A stretch of 32,826 nt of DNA from Nitrosopumilaceae archaeon (GTDB lineage: Archaea; Thermoproteota; Nitrososphaeria; Nitrososphaerales; Nitrosopumilaceae). Below are positions 19,006-28,489 of this stretch, in pieces. Where the stretch lies: contig WTHC01000014.1 in the NCBI GenBank assembly GCA_011523285.1, positions 1-32,826 on the forward strand. The letters are read 5' to 3'. The notes beneath the pieces are model-generated. The model ran no database searches. It saw nothing but the letters and a program-made list of their open reading frames with translations, and had not been told where the DNA came from. The position numbers and the translations under genes are program-made. Position 1 is the stretch's first letter, and each line of letters opens with the position of its first letter.

Positions 19006-19485
19006 TTACCATTTATTTATTATTGATTTGATACTTTCTATGTTATTTTTTACAGAAAGATGCGCTCCATTTATTCGTTGTTCTGTAGGAAAAGTGCTTG
19101 AATCTGCTGGAATTTGTAGGCCTGCATCTATTAATCCTTTGAGTGCAGCTGCCATTCTTTGTGTATACTTATCTGTGCCACTATACAAGATAACATTTTT
19201 GATTCCTTTAATTATTGATTTTTTTCCTGCCAAATAGCCCGTAAGATATGCTGCAGATATATTTTTTCTAGAACCTTTCCACCCTTCATTAATCAAGAAT
19301 CTAGAGTGTGCTGATGCCACTACTAAATCTCCTGTAAATACAGGTTTATGAATTTGCACTAATGTATTTTCGTTAGAAATTTTAACTGTGACAAAATCAG
19401 ATTTATTCATTAGCATAGATCTTCTTTTACGATAATTAGTTTTTTTCAATTTAGCTCTTTTTAATATTTTTTTGTATTTCATCAT
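19006..19485 (-). CDS. rpl18: 50S ribosomal protein L18
   Basis: RAKLKKTNYRKRRSMLMNKSDFVTVKISNENTLVQI, TGYLAGKKS; precedes S5. Confidence 0.94.
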   Translation of the reverse strand: MMKYKKILKRAKLKKTNYRKRRSMLMNKSDFVTVKISNENTLVQIHKPVFTGDLVVASAHSRFLINEGWKGSRKNISAAYLTGYLAGKKSIIKGIKNVILYSGTDKYTQRMAAALKGLIDAGLQIPADSSTFPTEQRINGAHLSVKNNIESIKSIINKW

Positions 19486-19518
19486 TAGCGCAAAAACTTA
19501 AACTTACTCTTATAAAAG

Positions 19519-20439
19519 TTAAGGATCAAACAGTGATAATAATAATGCTTTCTGCATATGTAATCTATTTTCAGCTTCACTCCAAATTACAGATTGAGTA
19601 CTATCTAGTACTGAATTTGTTACTTCATAACCTCGTTTTGCAGGCAGACAATGTAAAAAAATTGCATTTTTATTTGCTTTTTTCATAAGTGATGAATTTA
19701 TTCTGAACTTAGGTAAAAATTTTTGTATTCTTTCGTTTTGTTGGTTAATATTATGTATTGAAACAAATGTATCAGTCATAACTACATCAGCTTGATCAAT
19801 CATGTTTGATGGATTGTCACCTATTTCAATGGATATATATTTTCTTGATTCTTTAATTATATCTATGTTAGGTTCGTAACCTAGTGGAGATGCTATGGAC
19901 ATATTTATTCCCAATTTTGAACATCCATAAATTAATGAATTACATACGTTAGTACAGTCACCAATCCATGCTATTTTGATGTGGTTTAGATCACCTTTTT
20001 GTTCTTTGATAGTCATTAAATCCGCCAAAATTTGACATGGATGAAATGTATTGGATAATCCATTTATGACCGGAACACTTGAGTTGTTTGCTAATAATTC
20101 AATTTGTTTATGTTCATAAACCCTCGCCATTATTACATCTACGTAAACGGATAAAGTTTTAGCTGTATCCTCTATTGATTCTCCTAAAGACAATTGTAAA
20201 TCTTGTTGAGATAGGTTTATTGCATGACCACCAAGCTGTAACATAGCTAATTCAAAACTTATTCGTGTCCTAGTAGACGGTTTTTGAAAAATCATGGCCA
20301 TGGTTTTGTTTTTCAACCCACAGAGGTTTTTACATAATTCAGGATAACGTTTAAGCTTCATGCCCAATTCTATTAATTGCAATAATTCATTTGTAGTTAA
20401 TTCGTTAATAGAAAGTAAATTCTTTGTGAGTAATTTCAT
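19519..20439 (-). CDS. argF: Ornithine carbamoyltransferase
   Basis: FQKPSTRTRISFELAMLQLGG, NGLSNTFHPCQILADLMTI, FLHCLPAKRGYEV. Confidence 0.96.
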   Translation of the reverse strand: MKLLTKNLLSINELTTNELLQLIELGMKLKRYPELCKNLCGLKNKTMAMIFQKPSTRTRISFELAMLQLGGHAINLSQQDLQLSLGESIEDTAKTLSVYVDVIMARVYEHKQIELLANNSSVPVINGLSNTFHPCQILADLMTIKEQKGDLNHIKIAWIGDCTNVCNSLIYGCSKLGINMSIASPLGYEPNIDIIKESRKYISIEIGDNPSNMIDQADVVMTDTFVSIHNINQQNERIQKFLPKFRINSSLMKKANKNAIFLHCLPAKRGYEVTNSVLDSTQSVIWSEAENRLHMQKALLLSLFDP

Positions 20440-21596
20440 TTTCTAAATATATCAAAAAATCTTTTTTTCTTTGTTAGTATTTTATGCACATTTTGTTGTT
20501 CTGTATTTGATTCATTTATTTTGTTACCATTAGTTGAATTTGTGCTAATTTTATCATAGCTAGTATTCTTTATATTTTCATCTTCAGTATTATTATTTAC
20601 GTATTGGCTAGCATATGTTAGTGATTTGTTGTTTTGAGATTTGTGTATTCTTTCGATTTGTTTGTTGGTGGTAGATATGTTTTGTGATACTGCAAATATA
20701 CTATTTACATATTCACTTTTGTCAAATTGTTTTAAATCTTCGTAATTCTGACCAGTTCCCAAATACAAAATTGGTGTTGCAGTCAATTTCATAATTGATA
20801 AAGCTGCACCGCCTCTAGAGTCAGCGTCAGCTTTAGTTAGTATGGCCCCATCAAATTTAATATAATTATAAAATTCTTGTGCTTGATTGACTACATCATT
20901 ACCTGCGAGTGAATCTCCAACAAATAATTTCAAGTCTGGTTTTGACACATTAGCTATTTTAGAGATTTGATCCATAAGATTTTTACTAGTTTGCATTCTC
21001 CCAGCTGTATCAATTAGTACGCAATCAACATTATGCGATTGTGCGTGTAGAATAGCGTCACGAGCTACAGATGCTGGGTCTGCACCATAATTTTGATGTA
21101 CTAATTTAATATTAAGATTATTAGCGTGTACTTGTAATTGTTCAATCGCTCCAGCTCTATAAGTGTCTGAAGCTGCTATAACTGCAGAAACATTAGATTT
21201 TTTCAACATGTAAGCAATTTTAGCAAGTGTGGTTGTTTTTCCAGTACCGTTAATACCTACAAACATTATAACAAAAACGCCATCATTGTTAGTCTTAGTA
21301 CGAGAAGAAATAAGAGAATTAATATTAATAACTTGAATTGCGTCAAATAACGATGATATATTTTGTGTTAAGCTATTTTGTACTATTTGATGTATTTTAT
21401 TTTTGTTTACTTTGGTACCAATAAGTTTGTGTTGTAGATCTTGTTTTAATAAATCAATTATATCTATTGCCACATCTGATTCTATTAATGCAATTTCCAA
21501 TTCAGATAAAATTTTGTCTAGATCTGCTGTACTTATTTCGGTATCATGTATATTGTTTGCAATATTTAAGAATACATTACGTAGTTTGGTAAACAA
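20436..21596 (-). CDS. ftsY: Signal recognition particle receptor FtsY
   Basis: FVGINGTGKTTTLAKIAYMLKK, DTYRAGAIEQLQVHANNL, DTAGRMQTSKNLMDQI, TKADADSRGGAALSI, YLGTGQNYEDLKQFD. Confidence 0.96.
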   Translation of the reverse strand: MFTKLRNVFLNIANNIHDTEISTADLDKILSELEIALIESDVAIDIIDLLKQDLQHKLIGTKVNKNKIHQIVQNSLTQNISSLFDAIQVININSLISSRTKTNNDGVFVIMFVGINGTGKTTTLAKIAYMLKKSNVSAVIAASDTYRAGAIEQLQVHANNLNIKLVHQNYGADPASVARDAILHAQSHNVDCVLIDTAGRMQTSKNLMDQISKIANVSKPDLKLFVGDSLAGNDVVNQAQEFYNYIKFDGAILTKADADSRGGAALSIMKLTATPILYLGTGQNYEDLKQFDKSEYVNSIFAVSQNISTTNKQIERIHKSQNNKSLTYASQYVNNNTEDENIKNTSYDKISTNSTNGNKINESNTEQQNVHKILTKKKRFFDIFRK

Positions 21597-21597
21597 A

Positions 21598-22023
21598 TTA
21601 TTTCGTATTGGTTTTTTGTGATGCTTGTGTCAAACGATTAATTTCTTGTTTTCCTTGCTCTAATTTGATCGCAATATCTTGTTTCTGTATAGATGTGTTT
21701 TTGAGAGCTAATTCGATTTCTTTAATTCTTGATTCTAAATAATTTATTGCATTAGTTTTATTTTTTTCTATCATTATTCCACTACCAACATTAAGAGCAA
21801 TCTTTTGATTAGAAATAATTTTTGTTTTAATATATGCACCCATTCCAATTGGCATAAGTGTATCAGATTCTAATTTCTCGCTTAACGACATAATTGATTC
21901 TATAGCAGATTTTGCTTCGCGTAACACATTAACCAATGTGTTTTCTTTTTGAATCAAATCAGCAAAATATGTTTCAAGTGTTTGTATTTGGTATAATAAT
22001 TTTTGTGCTTGATCTTCACTCAT
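21598..22023 (-). CDS. pfdA: Prefoldin alpha subunit
   Basis: 141 aa, two coiled-coil halves flanking LMPIGMGAYIKTKIISNQKIALNVGSGIMIEK; next to ftsY as in many archaea. Confidence 0.92.
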   Translation of the reverse strand: MSEDQAQKLLYQIQTLETYFADLIQKENTLVNVLREAKSAIESIMSLSEKLESDTLMPIGMGAYIKTKIISNQKIALNVGSGIMIEKNKTNAINYLESRIKEIELALKNTSIQKQDIAIKLEQGKQEINRLTQASQKTNTK

Positions 22024-22100
22024 TTGTATTTACAACCATTTATTAATTATAAATGCATTTACGTGATATATTAATTAAATTCTAAAAAAAATAATATGGG

Positions 22101-22718
22101 TCATACAGAATTAAATCTGTTTTCTACCTCGTTCCAATTAACTATGTTCCACCATTGCGATATGTATTCATGTCTTTTATTTTGATATTTAAGGTAGTAT
22201 GCATGTTCCCATACATCTAAGCCCAATAATGGAATTAAACCTAATGTACGAGGACTAGTTTGATTTGGCATTGCTTTAAATTCAATTTTGTTAAGGTTTT
22301 TGTTATATACCAACCATCCCCAGCCACTCCCTTGTATAGATGCTGTGTTAGTAGAAAACAATGTCTTAAATTCTTCAAAACTTCCAAACGTAGAAGAGAT
22401 CAAATCTGCTAGTTTGCCACCAGGAGATCCTCCACCAGTAGGCGACATATTATTCCAAAACAATCTATGATTATCAAACCCACCAGCATTAAAATTCAAT
22501 GCATTGCGAAAAGATTCAGGTACTTGATCTATATCATTGAGTATTTCAAGAATGTTTTTATTTTGTATTTCCGGCGATAGTTTTTCCAAAGTTGCATTCA
22601 TCACATCAGTATATTTTTGATGGTGCTTAGTATGATGTATCTCCATAGTTTTTTTATCTATATAAGGTTCTAATGCATCATATTCATATGGCATTTTTGG
22701 AAGATCATATTTAACCAT
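22101..22718 (-). CDS. sod: Superoxide dismutase (Fe/Mn)
   Basis: DLPKMPYEYDALEPYIDKKTMEIHHTKHHQKYTDVMNATLEKL, GGFDNHRLFWNNMSPTGGG, LGLDVWEHAYYLKYQNKR. Confidence 0.97.
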   Translation of the reverse strand: MVKYDLPKMPYEYDALEPYIDKKTMEIHHTKHHQKYTDVMNATLEKLSPEIQNKNILEILNDIDQVPESFRNALNFNAGGFDNHRLFWNNMSPTGGGSPGGKLADLISSTFGSFEEFKTLFSTNTASIQGSGWGWLVYNKNLNKIEFKAMPNQTSPRTLGLIPLLGLDVWEHAYYLKYQNKRHEYISQWWNIVNWNEVENRFNSV

Positions 22719-22780
22719 AGCGAGTGTATCACACTATGTAATTTATTAGTTTATGAAATTTTAAAGCTATAATTTAGGTT

Positions 22781-24385
22781 TTAATTATTAGTATTAGGTC
22801 CAGCATCACGTATTTGTTGTGAGACATCTTTAAATTTTTGAAAATTACTTACAAACATTTGAGCGAGTTTATTTGCAGTAACGTCGTAAGAGTCTTTATT
22901 ATCCCAAGTATTTCTAGGGTTTAATATTTTAGATGGTACCCCACTGCAGCGTAATGGAATATACAAATTAAATAGTTTATTATATTCATATCCTGAAGAA
23001 TCAATTGTCCCATTTAGTGTGGCAGAGACCATAGATCTACTATAAGATATATTGATTCTAGTACCAACCCCATATGGTCCCATCGTCCATCCTGTGTTTA
23101 TTAGATAAACTTTGGTATTGTATTTAGTTATTCTTTCACCCAGCATTTTGGCGTACAAATAAGCAGATCTAGGCATAAATGGAGCTCCAAAACATTCAGA
23201 AAAAACTGCTTTAGGTTCTTTAATTCCTCTTTCAGTACCTGCTAATTTGCTTGTATATCCAGACATAAAATGAAACATAGCTGCATTTTTGGTTAATTTG
23301 GATACAGGTGGAAGCACCCCAAGCGCATCTGCTGTAAGAAACAAGATCACTTTAGGATGGTTTCCCACGCTAGGGGATTTAGCACCGGCGATATAATGCA
23401 ATGGATAAGCAGCCCTTGTATTTTCAGTTATACTGTTATCATCAAAATCAGGCTCAGATGTGTGTGGATCTACGGTTACATTTTCGAGTATTGTGCCTTT
23501 TTTAATAGCATTCCAGATTTGTGGTTCTTTATTTTTGTTAAGCCTAATACATTTGGCATAGCATCCACCTTCAAAGTTAAATATACCATCTTCAGACCAT
23601 CCATGTTCATCGTCACCAATTAGAGATCTATCTGGATCTGCAGATAAACTTGTTTTTCCAGTGCCAGATAAACCAAAAAATAATGTAGTATCACCTTTAG
23701 GTCCTACATTTGCAGAGCAATGCATAGGAAGTATGTTTTTTGTAGGCAATATGTAATTCATAATAGAAAACATAGCTTTTTTTATTTCTCCAGCATATCT
23801 GGTACCGCCTATTAGTACTAATTTTTGCGAGAGGTTGATTAATATGAAAACATTAGAATGAGTTTTATCATTTTTCGGTATTGCATTAAAATTATTAATA
23901 CACAAAATTGTGAATTCTGGAGTGTGTGATTTTAATTCATTAGTAGTTGGCCTAATAAACAATTGTCTTGCAAAAAGATTTTGCCATGCATGATCATTTA
24001 TTATTCTAATAGGAATTCTGATATTTTTATCTGCGCCTGTAAAACCATCAAATATAAATAATTCTTTACCCTGTATGAATTTCTTCATTCTTTCAAAAAT
24101 TTTATCAAAATCATTTGGTGAGAATTTGTTGTTTATTTTACCCCAAACTATAGTATCATGAGTATTATTATCATATACTATATATCTATCATTTGGGGAT
24201 CTGCCTGTATATTCCCCAGTAGTAACAGAGATAGATCCATTATTTGTTACTATACCTTCGTTTTTTTCAATTATTAATTTAACAAGCTTAGCAACAGTCA
24301 AATTACGATGTATAAGATGAGACTGAATAATTTCTTTGCCTAATTTCAAACAATGTTGGTTTTTGTCTAGCTCATATTTTTTCAT
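22781..24385 (-). CDS. pckA: Phosphoenolpyruvate carboxykinase (ATP)
   Basis: TGRSPNDRYIV, GLSGTGKTSLSADPDRSLIGDDEHGWSEDGIFNFEGGCYAKCI. Confidence 0.97.
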   Translation of the reverse strand: MKKYELDKNQHCLKLGKEIIQSHLIHRNLTVAKLVKLIIEKNEGIVTNNGSISVTTGEYTGRSPNDRYIVYDNNTHDTIVWGKINNKFSPNDFDKIFERMKKFIQGKELFIFDGFTGADKNIRIPIRIINDHAWQNLFARQLFIRPTTNELKSHTPEFTILCINNFNAIPKNDKTHSNVFILINLSQKLVLIGGTRYAGEIKKAMFSIMNYILPTKNILPMHCSANVGPKGDTTLFFGLSGTGKTSLSADPDRSLIGDDEHGWSEDGIFNFEGGCYAKCIRLNKNKEPQIWNAIKKGTILENVTVDPHTSEPDFDDNSITENTRAAYPLHYIAGAKSPSVGNHPKVILFLTADALGVLPPVSKLTKNAAMFHFMSGYTSKLAGTERGIKEPKAVFSECFGAPFMPRSAYLYAKMLGERITKYNTKVYLINTGWTMGPYGVGTRINISYSRSMVSATLNGTIDSSGYEYNKLFNLYIPLRCSGVPSKILNPRNTWDNKDSYDVTANKLAQMFVSNFQKFKDVSQQIRDAGPNTNN

Positions 24386-24512
24386 AGTTTACCTCGTAAT
24401 ACACAGACATACAAAAATCGAATCATACAGTAAATCGATGCAACTTACTTTCCTTATTATCTCTTTCTAAAAATGAGGAACCTATTTATTTAAAAATTTA
24501 GGAATAAATAAC

Positions 24513-24905
24513 ATGTCACTAAATAAGATTAATACAATTACGAAAAATAAGCCTAATTTTATAAGAAAAGAAAGCTGGCGCTATAAAAGACTTGAAACAA
24601 CGTGGAGAAAACCTAAAGGTATAGACAATCACCAGAGAAAGCAAAAAAAGAGTGTTCCTCCAATTGTAAAAGTTGGTTACCGTGGACCAAAAAAAACTAG
24701 AGGGTTACATCCATCAGGATATACTGACAATTTAATATATAACATAACAAACTTAGATAAATTAAATCCCAAATTAGATGGTATACGAATAGGACACAGT
24801 GTAGGCACAAAAAAGCGCGAGCAGATTGTCACACAAGCAATAAAAATGAGATTTAAAATTTTTAATAGCAGGGTAATGAAAAATGGTAGTAAATCTCAAA
24901 GCTAA
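24513..24905 (+). CDS. rpl32e: 50S ribosomal protein L32e
   Basis: FIRKESWRYKRLETTWRKPKGIDNHQRKQKK, GYRGPKKTRGLHPSGY. Confidence 0.95.
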   Translation: MSLNKINTITKNKPNFIRKESWRYKRLETTWRKPKGIDNHQRKQKKSVPPIVKVGYRGPKKTRGLHPSGYTDNLIYNITNLDKLNPKLDGIRIGHSVGTKKREQIVTQAIKMRFKIFNSRVMKNGSKSQS

Positions 24906-25338
24906 AAAACAATTAATTTCACGAGTAACCAAAGTAGGAATAAATAGAATAAAGTTTAATTTAGAAAATCTAGACGAGATAGCGGATGCAATAACTAGAG
25001 AAAATATAAGAAGTTTAATCACAGCAGATAAAATAAAAATAAACCCAATACGAGGAATATCCAGAGGTCGAAGTAAAGCAAAAAAGGAACAAAAAAGTAA
25101 ACGTGGTACAAAACCAGGTTCAAAACATGGAAAAAAAAATGCTAGGCTAGGTAGGAAAAAAAAATATATCAGTAAAGTACGTTCCTTACGCTATAGATTA
25201 AAGATATCAAAAAAACATGGAGATATTACAAATAAAGTGTTTTGGAACATGTATAAAAAAATCCAAGGGAATAGAATAAGGAATAATGCACATCTAAGAG
25301 AGCTGTTGAATGAGGAAATTAAGAAAAAAAATCAATAG
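24883..25338 (+). CDS. rpl19e: 50S ribosomal protein L19e
   Basis: LKAKKQLISRVTKVGINRIKFN, GRSKAKKEQKSKRGTKPGSKHGKKNAR; overlaps L32e. Confidence 0.95.
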   Translation: MVVNLKAKKQLISRVTKVGINRIKFNLENLDEIADAITRENIRSLITADKIKINPIRGISRGRSKAKKEQKSKRGTKPGSKHGKKNARLGRKKKYISKVRSLRYRLKISKKHGDITNKVFWNMYKKIQGNRIRNNAHLRELLNEEIKKKNQ

Positions 25339-25360
25339 AAAATCACAGTACATATAATAA

Positions 25361-26123
25361 TTAGATTCTAATAATTTCCATATCTAAATTAGATATTAAA
25401 TGAGGTACGTCATTCATTTTCAATTCATTTGTATCTATAATAATAGAATCGGCCATATAATTTCGTTTTAATATATGATTAAATAAAACGCGATTGAGAA
25501 ATTTGATATTATATGACGGTATAATTGTTCCGAATGCATATTTACCGTGAATAATTTCGTTTGTAAACTTATCAGGATAATGAGTACCGCCAAGATCTAT
25601 AGATGTACTATATGATTTTTTAATTGGTAAATTTTGCATGACTATTTCAGATATAGATCTACACAAAGCAACATCATTCCATTGTGTTTCAGTAGTGCCT
25701 ATTTCTATGAATAAAGTAGGCTTATGAAGTGATGAAGCCCATGATGAGTAGCTTCTAGAGTGATTTTAAATTTTTGAAAATTATTTCTATTATTCCATAA
25801 TGATCTAATATACGATTTTTGTAAATATGGATGCGGCGTAGATACTTGTTGTATTTGATTAGTAGAATTTGTTTGGACAATACCAGTAGAATGACATGTT
25901 AATGAGAGAATATTGGATTTTGCTGCGTGTTTTGATAAAAAAATATAGCCTTCATAATCGTCGTATTTAGCGATCCAATCTGCATAAATAGTAGGTGAAT
26001 TTATTATAATAACATCGTAAAATTGTCCTTTGTAAATACCATTTTCCATTTTCATGGTACTGGAGATATGTTTGGCCATATTATACCCAGCAGCATCATT
26101 TCATATGCTATAATTAACTCCAT
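25361..26123 (-). pseudogene. dtd2: D-aminoacyl-tRNA deacylase, archaeal/plant DTD2 type, apparently disrupted by two -1 frameshifts
   Basis: Conceptual join of three frames: MELIIAYE / NDAAGYNMAKHI...YIFLSKHAAKSNILSLTCHSTG...FKITLEATHHG / ASSLHKPTLFIEIGTTETQWNDVALC...IDLGGTHYPDKFTNEIIHGKYAFG. Span of 763 nt plus 2 restored nt gives 765 = 255 codons. Confidence 0.85.
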
Positions 26124-26160
26124 GAATAAAATTATAAATAAATACTATTTAATCTCACCA

Positions 26161-26331
26161 ATGAGTATGACTACAATTAAAAATATGATAAACACAATAA
26201 AACTTGCAAGGAAATCAGATAAAGAGGATTATATGCAACATTTTAGACTGGTATTATTAGGCATATCCACGATAGGAATGATTGGATTTATAATTCAGTT
26301 TGTATTTTCTGTAATACAATTGGACAGATAA
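26161..26331 (+). CDS. secE: Protein translocase SecE/Sec61-gamma; start could be ATG 26122, 26161 or 26167
   Basis: MTTIKNMINTIKLARKSDKEDYMQHFRLVLLGISTIGMIGFIIQFVFSVIQL, single TM, directly upstream of nusG. Confidence 0.9.
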   Translation: MSMTTIKNMINTIKLARKSDKEDYMQHFRLVLLGISTIGMIGFIIQFVFSVIQLDR

Positions 26332-26336
26332 AAAAA

Positions 26337-26801
26337 TTGTCAAATAATATGAGTGATGCTAAATTATATGCGTTGAGGACGACAGGAGGCCAAGAAAAGA
26401 TAATTGTTAAGCTATTAGAAAATAAAATAAGTAAAAAAAATATAGACATCAAGTCAGTACTACTGGTAGAAAATCTAAAGGGATATATAGTAATAGAAGC
26501 CCAAGATGCAAGTTCTGTATTTGAAGCAATTCAAGGGATAAGAAATATCAGAGGACAGTTAAGAGGTGAAATCAGTTTCAAAGATATAGAAAAATATCTA
26601 GTAAAGAAGTCAACTGTTATAGAATTATCTGTGGACTCAACAGTAGAAATAATAGGCGGGCCGTTCAAAGGTATGAAAGCTACTATAACTAGAGTGGACC
26701 ATGAAAAAGAAGAAGCAACTGTGATTTTGTTGGATGCACCATATCAATTACCAGTAACAGTAGATGCCAATTATTTAAAAATTTCATCTCGTAACAATTA
26801 A
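26337..26801 (+). CDS. spt5: Transcription elongation factor Spt5/NusG; ATG 26349 is an alternative start
   Basis: LYALRTTGGQEKIIVKLL, NGN domain, then KOW motif VEIIGGPFKGMKATITRVD. Confidence 0.95.
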   Translation: MSNNMSDAKLYALRTTGGQEKIIVKLLENKISKKNIDIKSVLLVENLKGYIVIEAQDASSVFEAIQGIRNIRGQLRGEISFKDIEKYLVKKSTVIELSVDSTVEIIGGPFKGMKATITRVDHEKEEATVILLDAPYQLPVTVDANYLKISSRNN

Positions 26802-26826
26802 ATTTTTTATTTAATTAGTAAAATAT

Positions 26827-27306
26827 ATGTCCAATAATCAATCTATAGATGCTTTGGTTACAGGTGGCAAAGCTACATCAGGGCCGCCTTTAGGTCCAGC
26901 ATTAGGTCCACTAGGAGTGAACATAATGGATGTAATCAATAAAATAAATGAATCCACAAAAAATTTTAATGGTATGAAAATTCCAATTACTGTCAATATA
27001 GATCCAGACACTAAAAAATGGGATGTAGTAGTAGGAATTCCATCTACATCGGCATTGATATTGAAAGAAGCTGGCATAAAAAAAGGGACTAACAGCCCAA
27101 AAGAAAAATGGGTTGCAGATATTAATTTTGAACAAATAATAAAAATATCTGAAGTAAAAATGAATTCTTCTTATGGAAAAACATTGAAAAAAGTGTCTAA
27201 AGAAATAATTGGAACTTGTTTATCAGCAGGAGTTAAAGTAAATGGCAAAACACCAAAAGAGATCATTAAAGAAATAGACAAAGGTGTATGGGATAACAAA
27301 TTTTAG
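26827..27306 (+). CDS. rpl11: 50S ribosomal protein L11
   Basis: LVTGGKATSGPPLGPALGPLGVNIMDVINKINE. Confidence 0.97.
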   Translation: MSNNQSIDALVTGGKATSGPPLGPALGPLGVNIMDVINKINESTKNFNGMKIPITVNIDPDTKKWDVVVGIPSTSALILKEAGIKKGTNSPKEKWVADINFEQIIKISEVKMNSSYGKTLKKVSKEIIGTCLSAGVKVNGKTPKEIIKEIDKGVWDNKF

Positions 27307-27758
27307 TGTAATCGATCGTTTTGATAATTTTGTAGTTCTATAAAAATTTCAGTATTGGTTATTCCATTTATTTTATTTAATTTTTCATTAATCACAGTAT
27401 GAAGATCTTGTAAGTTTTTTACATAAATTGTTAATATCGCATCAAACCTACCTGTAATTTGTGATACTGACATTATTTCATAGACATTAATTAATTGATT
27501 GTATATATTATCTTTAAATTTTGCCTCAATATTAATTCCAACAAATGCTTTAACAGAAAAACCCAGTTTTGTTCGGTTTAGACTTATAGTAAATTTTTCA
27601 ATAATATTATTGTGGACGAGTCTATTTATTCTGCTATATAATACAGAAGTATTAACACCAGTTTTTTTGGATAAGACAGGTATCGATATAGAGCTGTCTA
27701 CGATTAATTGATTGATGAGATCAATATCCAATTTATCTAATTTATCAATATTTTTCAT
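27303..27758 (-). CDS. Lrp/AsnC-family transcriptional regulator
   Basis: N-terminal HTH LDKLDIDLINQLIVDSSISIPVLSKKTGVNTSVLYSRINRLVHNNII, then a RAM-like domain (VSQITGRFDAILTIYVKNLQDLHTVI). Confidence 0.9.
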   Translation of the reverse strand: MKNIDKLDKLDIDLINQLIVDSSISIPVLSKKTGVNTSVLYSRINRLVHNNIIEKFTISLNRTKLGFSVKAFVGINIEAKFKDNIYNQLINVYEIMSVSQITGRFDAILTIYVKNLQDLHTVINEKLNKINGITNTEIFIELQNYQNDRLH

Positions 27759-27850
27759 ATATTACAATTTAGAAGCTTATATTTTGTATTTAAATTTCAG
27801 TATTAAATAACCTCAACGATTTTAAATAGCTAGATCATACTGTATTTATC

Positions 27851-28486
27851 ATGATTGATGAATCTAAAATTATTGAAATGGTTAACAATGCTAAGAAGAA
27901 TAATAATAATCACAAATTCAAACAAGCAATAGAGATGATAATGATTTTTAAAGATATAGATATTAAAAAGGGCTTCAAAATAAAAGAAACTGTACAACTT
28001 CCAAATAAACAAAATAATCCATCTTCAATATGTGTATTTGCATCTGGAGATATGGGATTGAAAGCAACAGATGCAAAAGCTGATAAAGTTCTAGATGTAA
28101 ATCAATTATCAGAATTAGGTTCAAATAAAAGAAAAATACGTAAATTTATTAATAAATATGATTTTTTCCTAGCAGATACTAAGATTATGCCCACAATAGG
28201 TAAAATACTTGGACAATTTCTAGGCCCACGCGGTAAAATGCCGACTCCAATTCCTTTTAATACACCAATAGAATCACTTTTATCAAAATTTAGGTCGTCC
28301 ATAAGAGTAAATATGAGTGGAACTTCATCATTATCATGCAAGATAGGTGATGAAGAAATGCAAGCTAAGGAAATTTCATCTAATGCCATCACCATAGTTA
28401 ATTTAATTGAAAAAATATTGCCCAATGGTGATAAAAATATCAAAAAGATTTTAGTAAAAACAACAATGGGAAAAATAATTCAATAA
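27851..28486 (+). CDS. rpl1: 50S ribosomal protein L1
   Basis: FLADTKIMPTIGKILGQFLGPRGKMPTPIP. Confidence 0.96.
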   Translation: MIDESKIIEMVNNAKKNNNNHKFKQAIEMIMIFKDIDIKKGFKIKETVQLPNKQNNPSSICVFASGDMGLKATDAKADKVLDVNQLSELGSNKRKIRKFINKYDFFLADTKIMPTIGKILGQFLGPRGKMPTPIPFNTPIESLLSKFRSSIRVNMSGTSSLSCKIGDEEMQAKEISSNAITIVNLIEKILPNGDKNIKKILVKTTMGKIIQ

Positions 28487-28489
28487 AAA

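Noticed and set aside
24386-24512. Possible structured RNA in the pckA-L32e divergent gap
   Set aside because: No box C/D or H/ACA motifs and no tRNA fold by eye; best explained as back-to-back promoters and leaders.
28102-28443. 113-aa - strand ORF
   Set aside because: Antisense to L1; shadow ORF.
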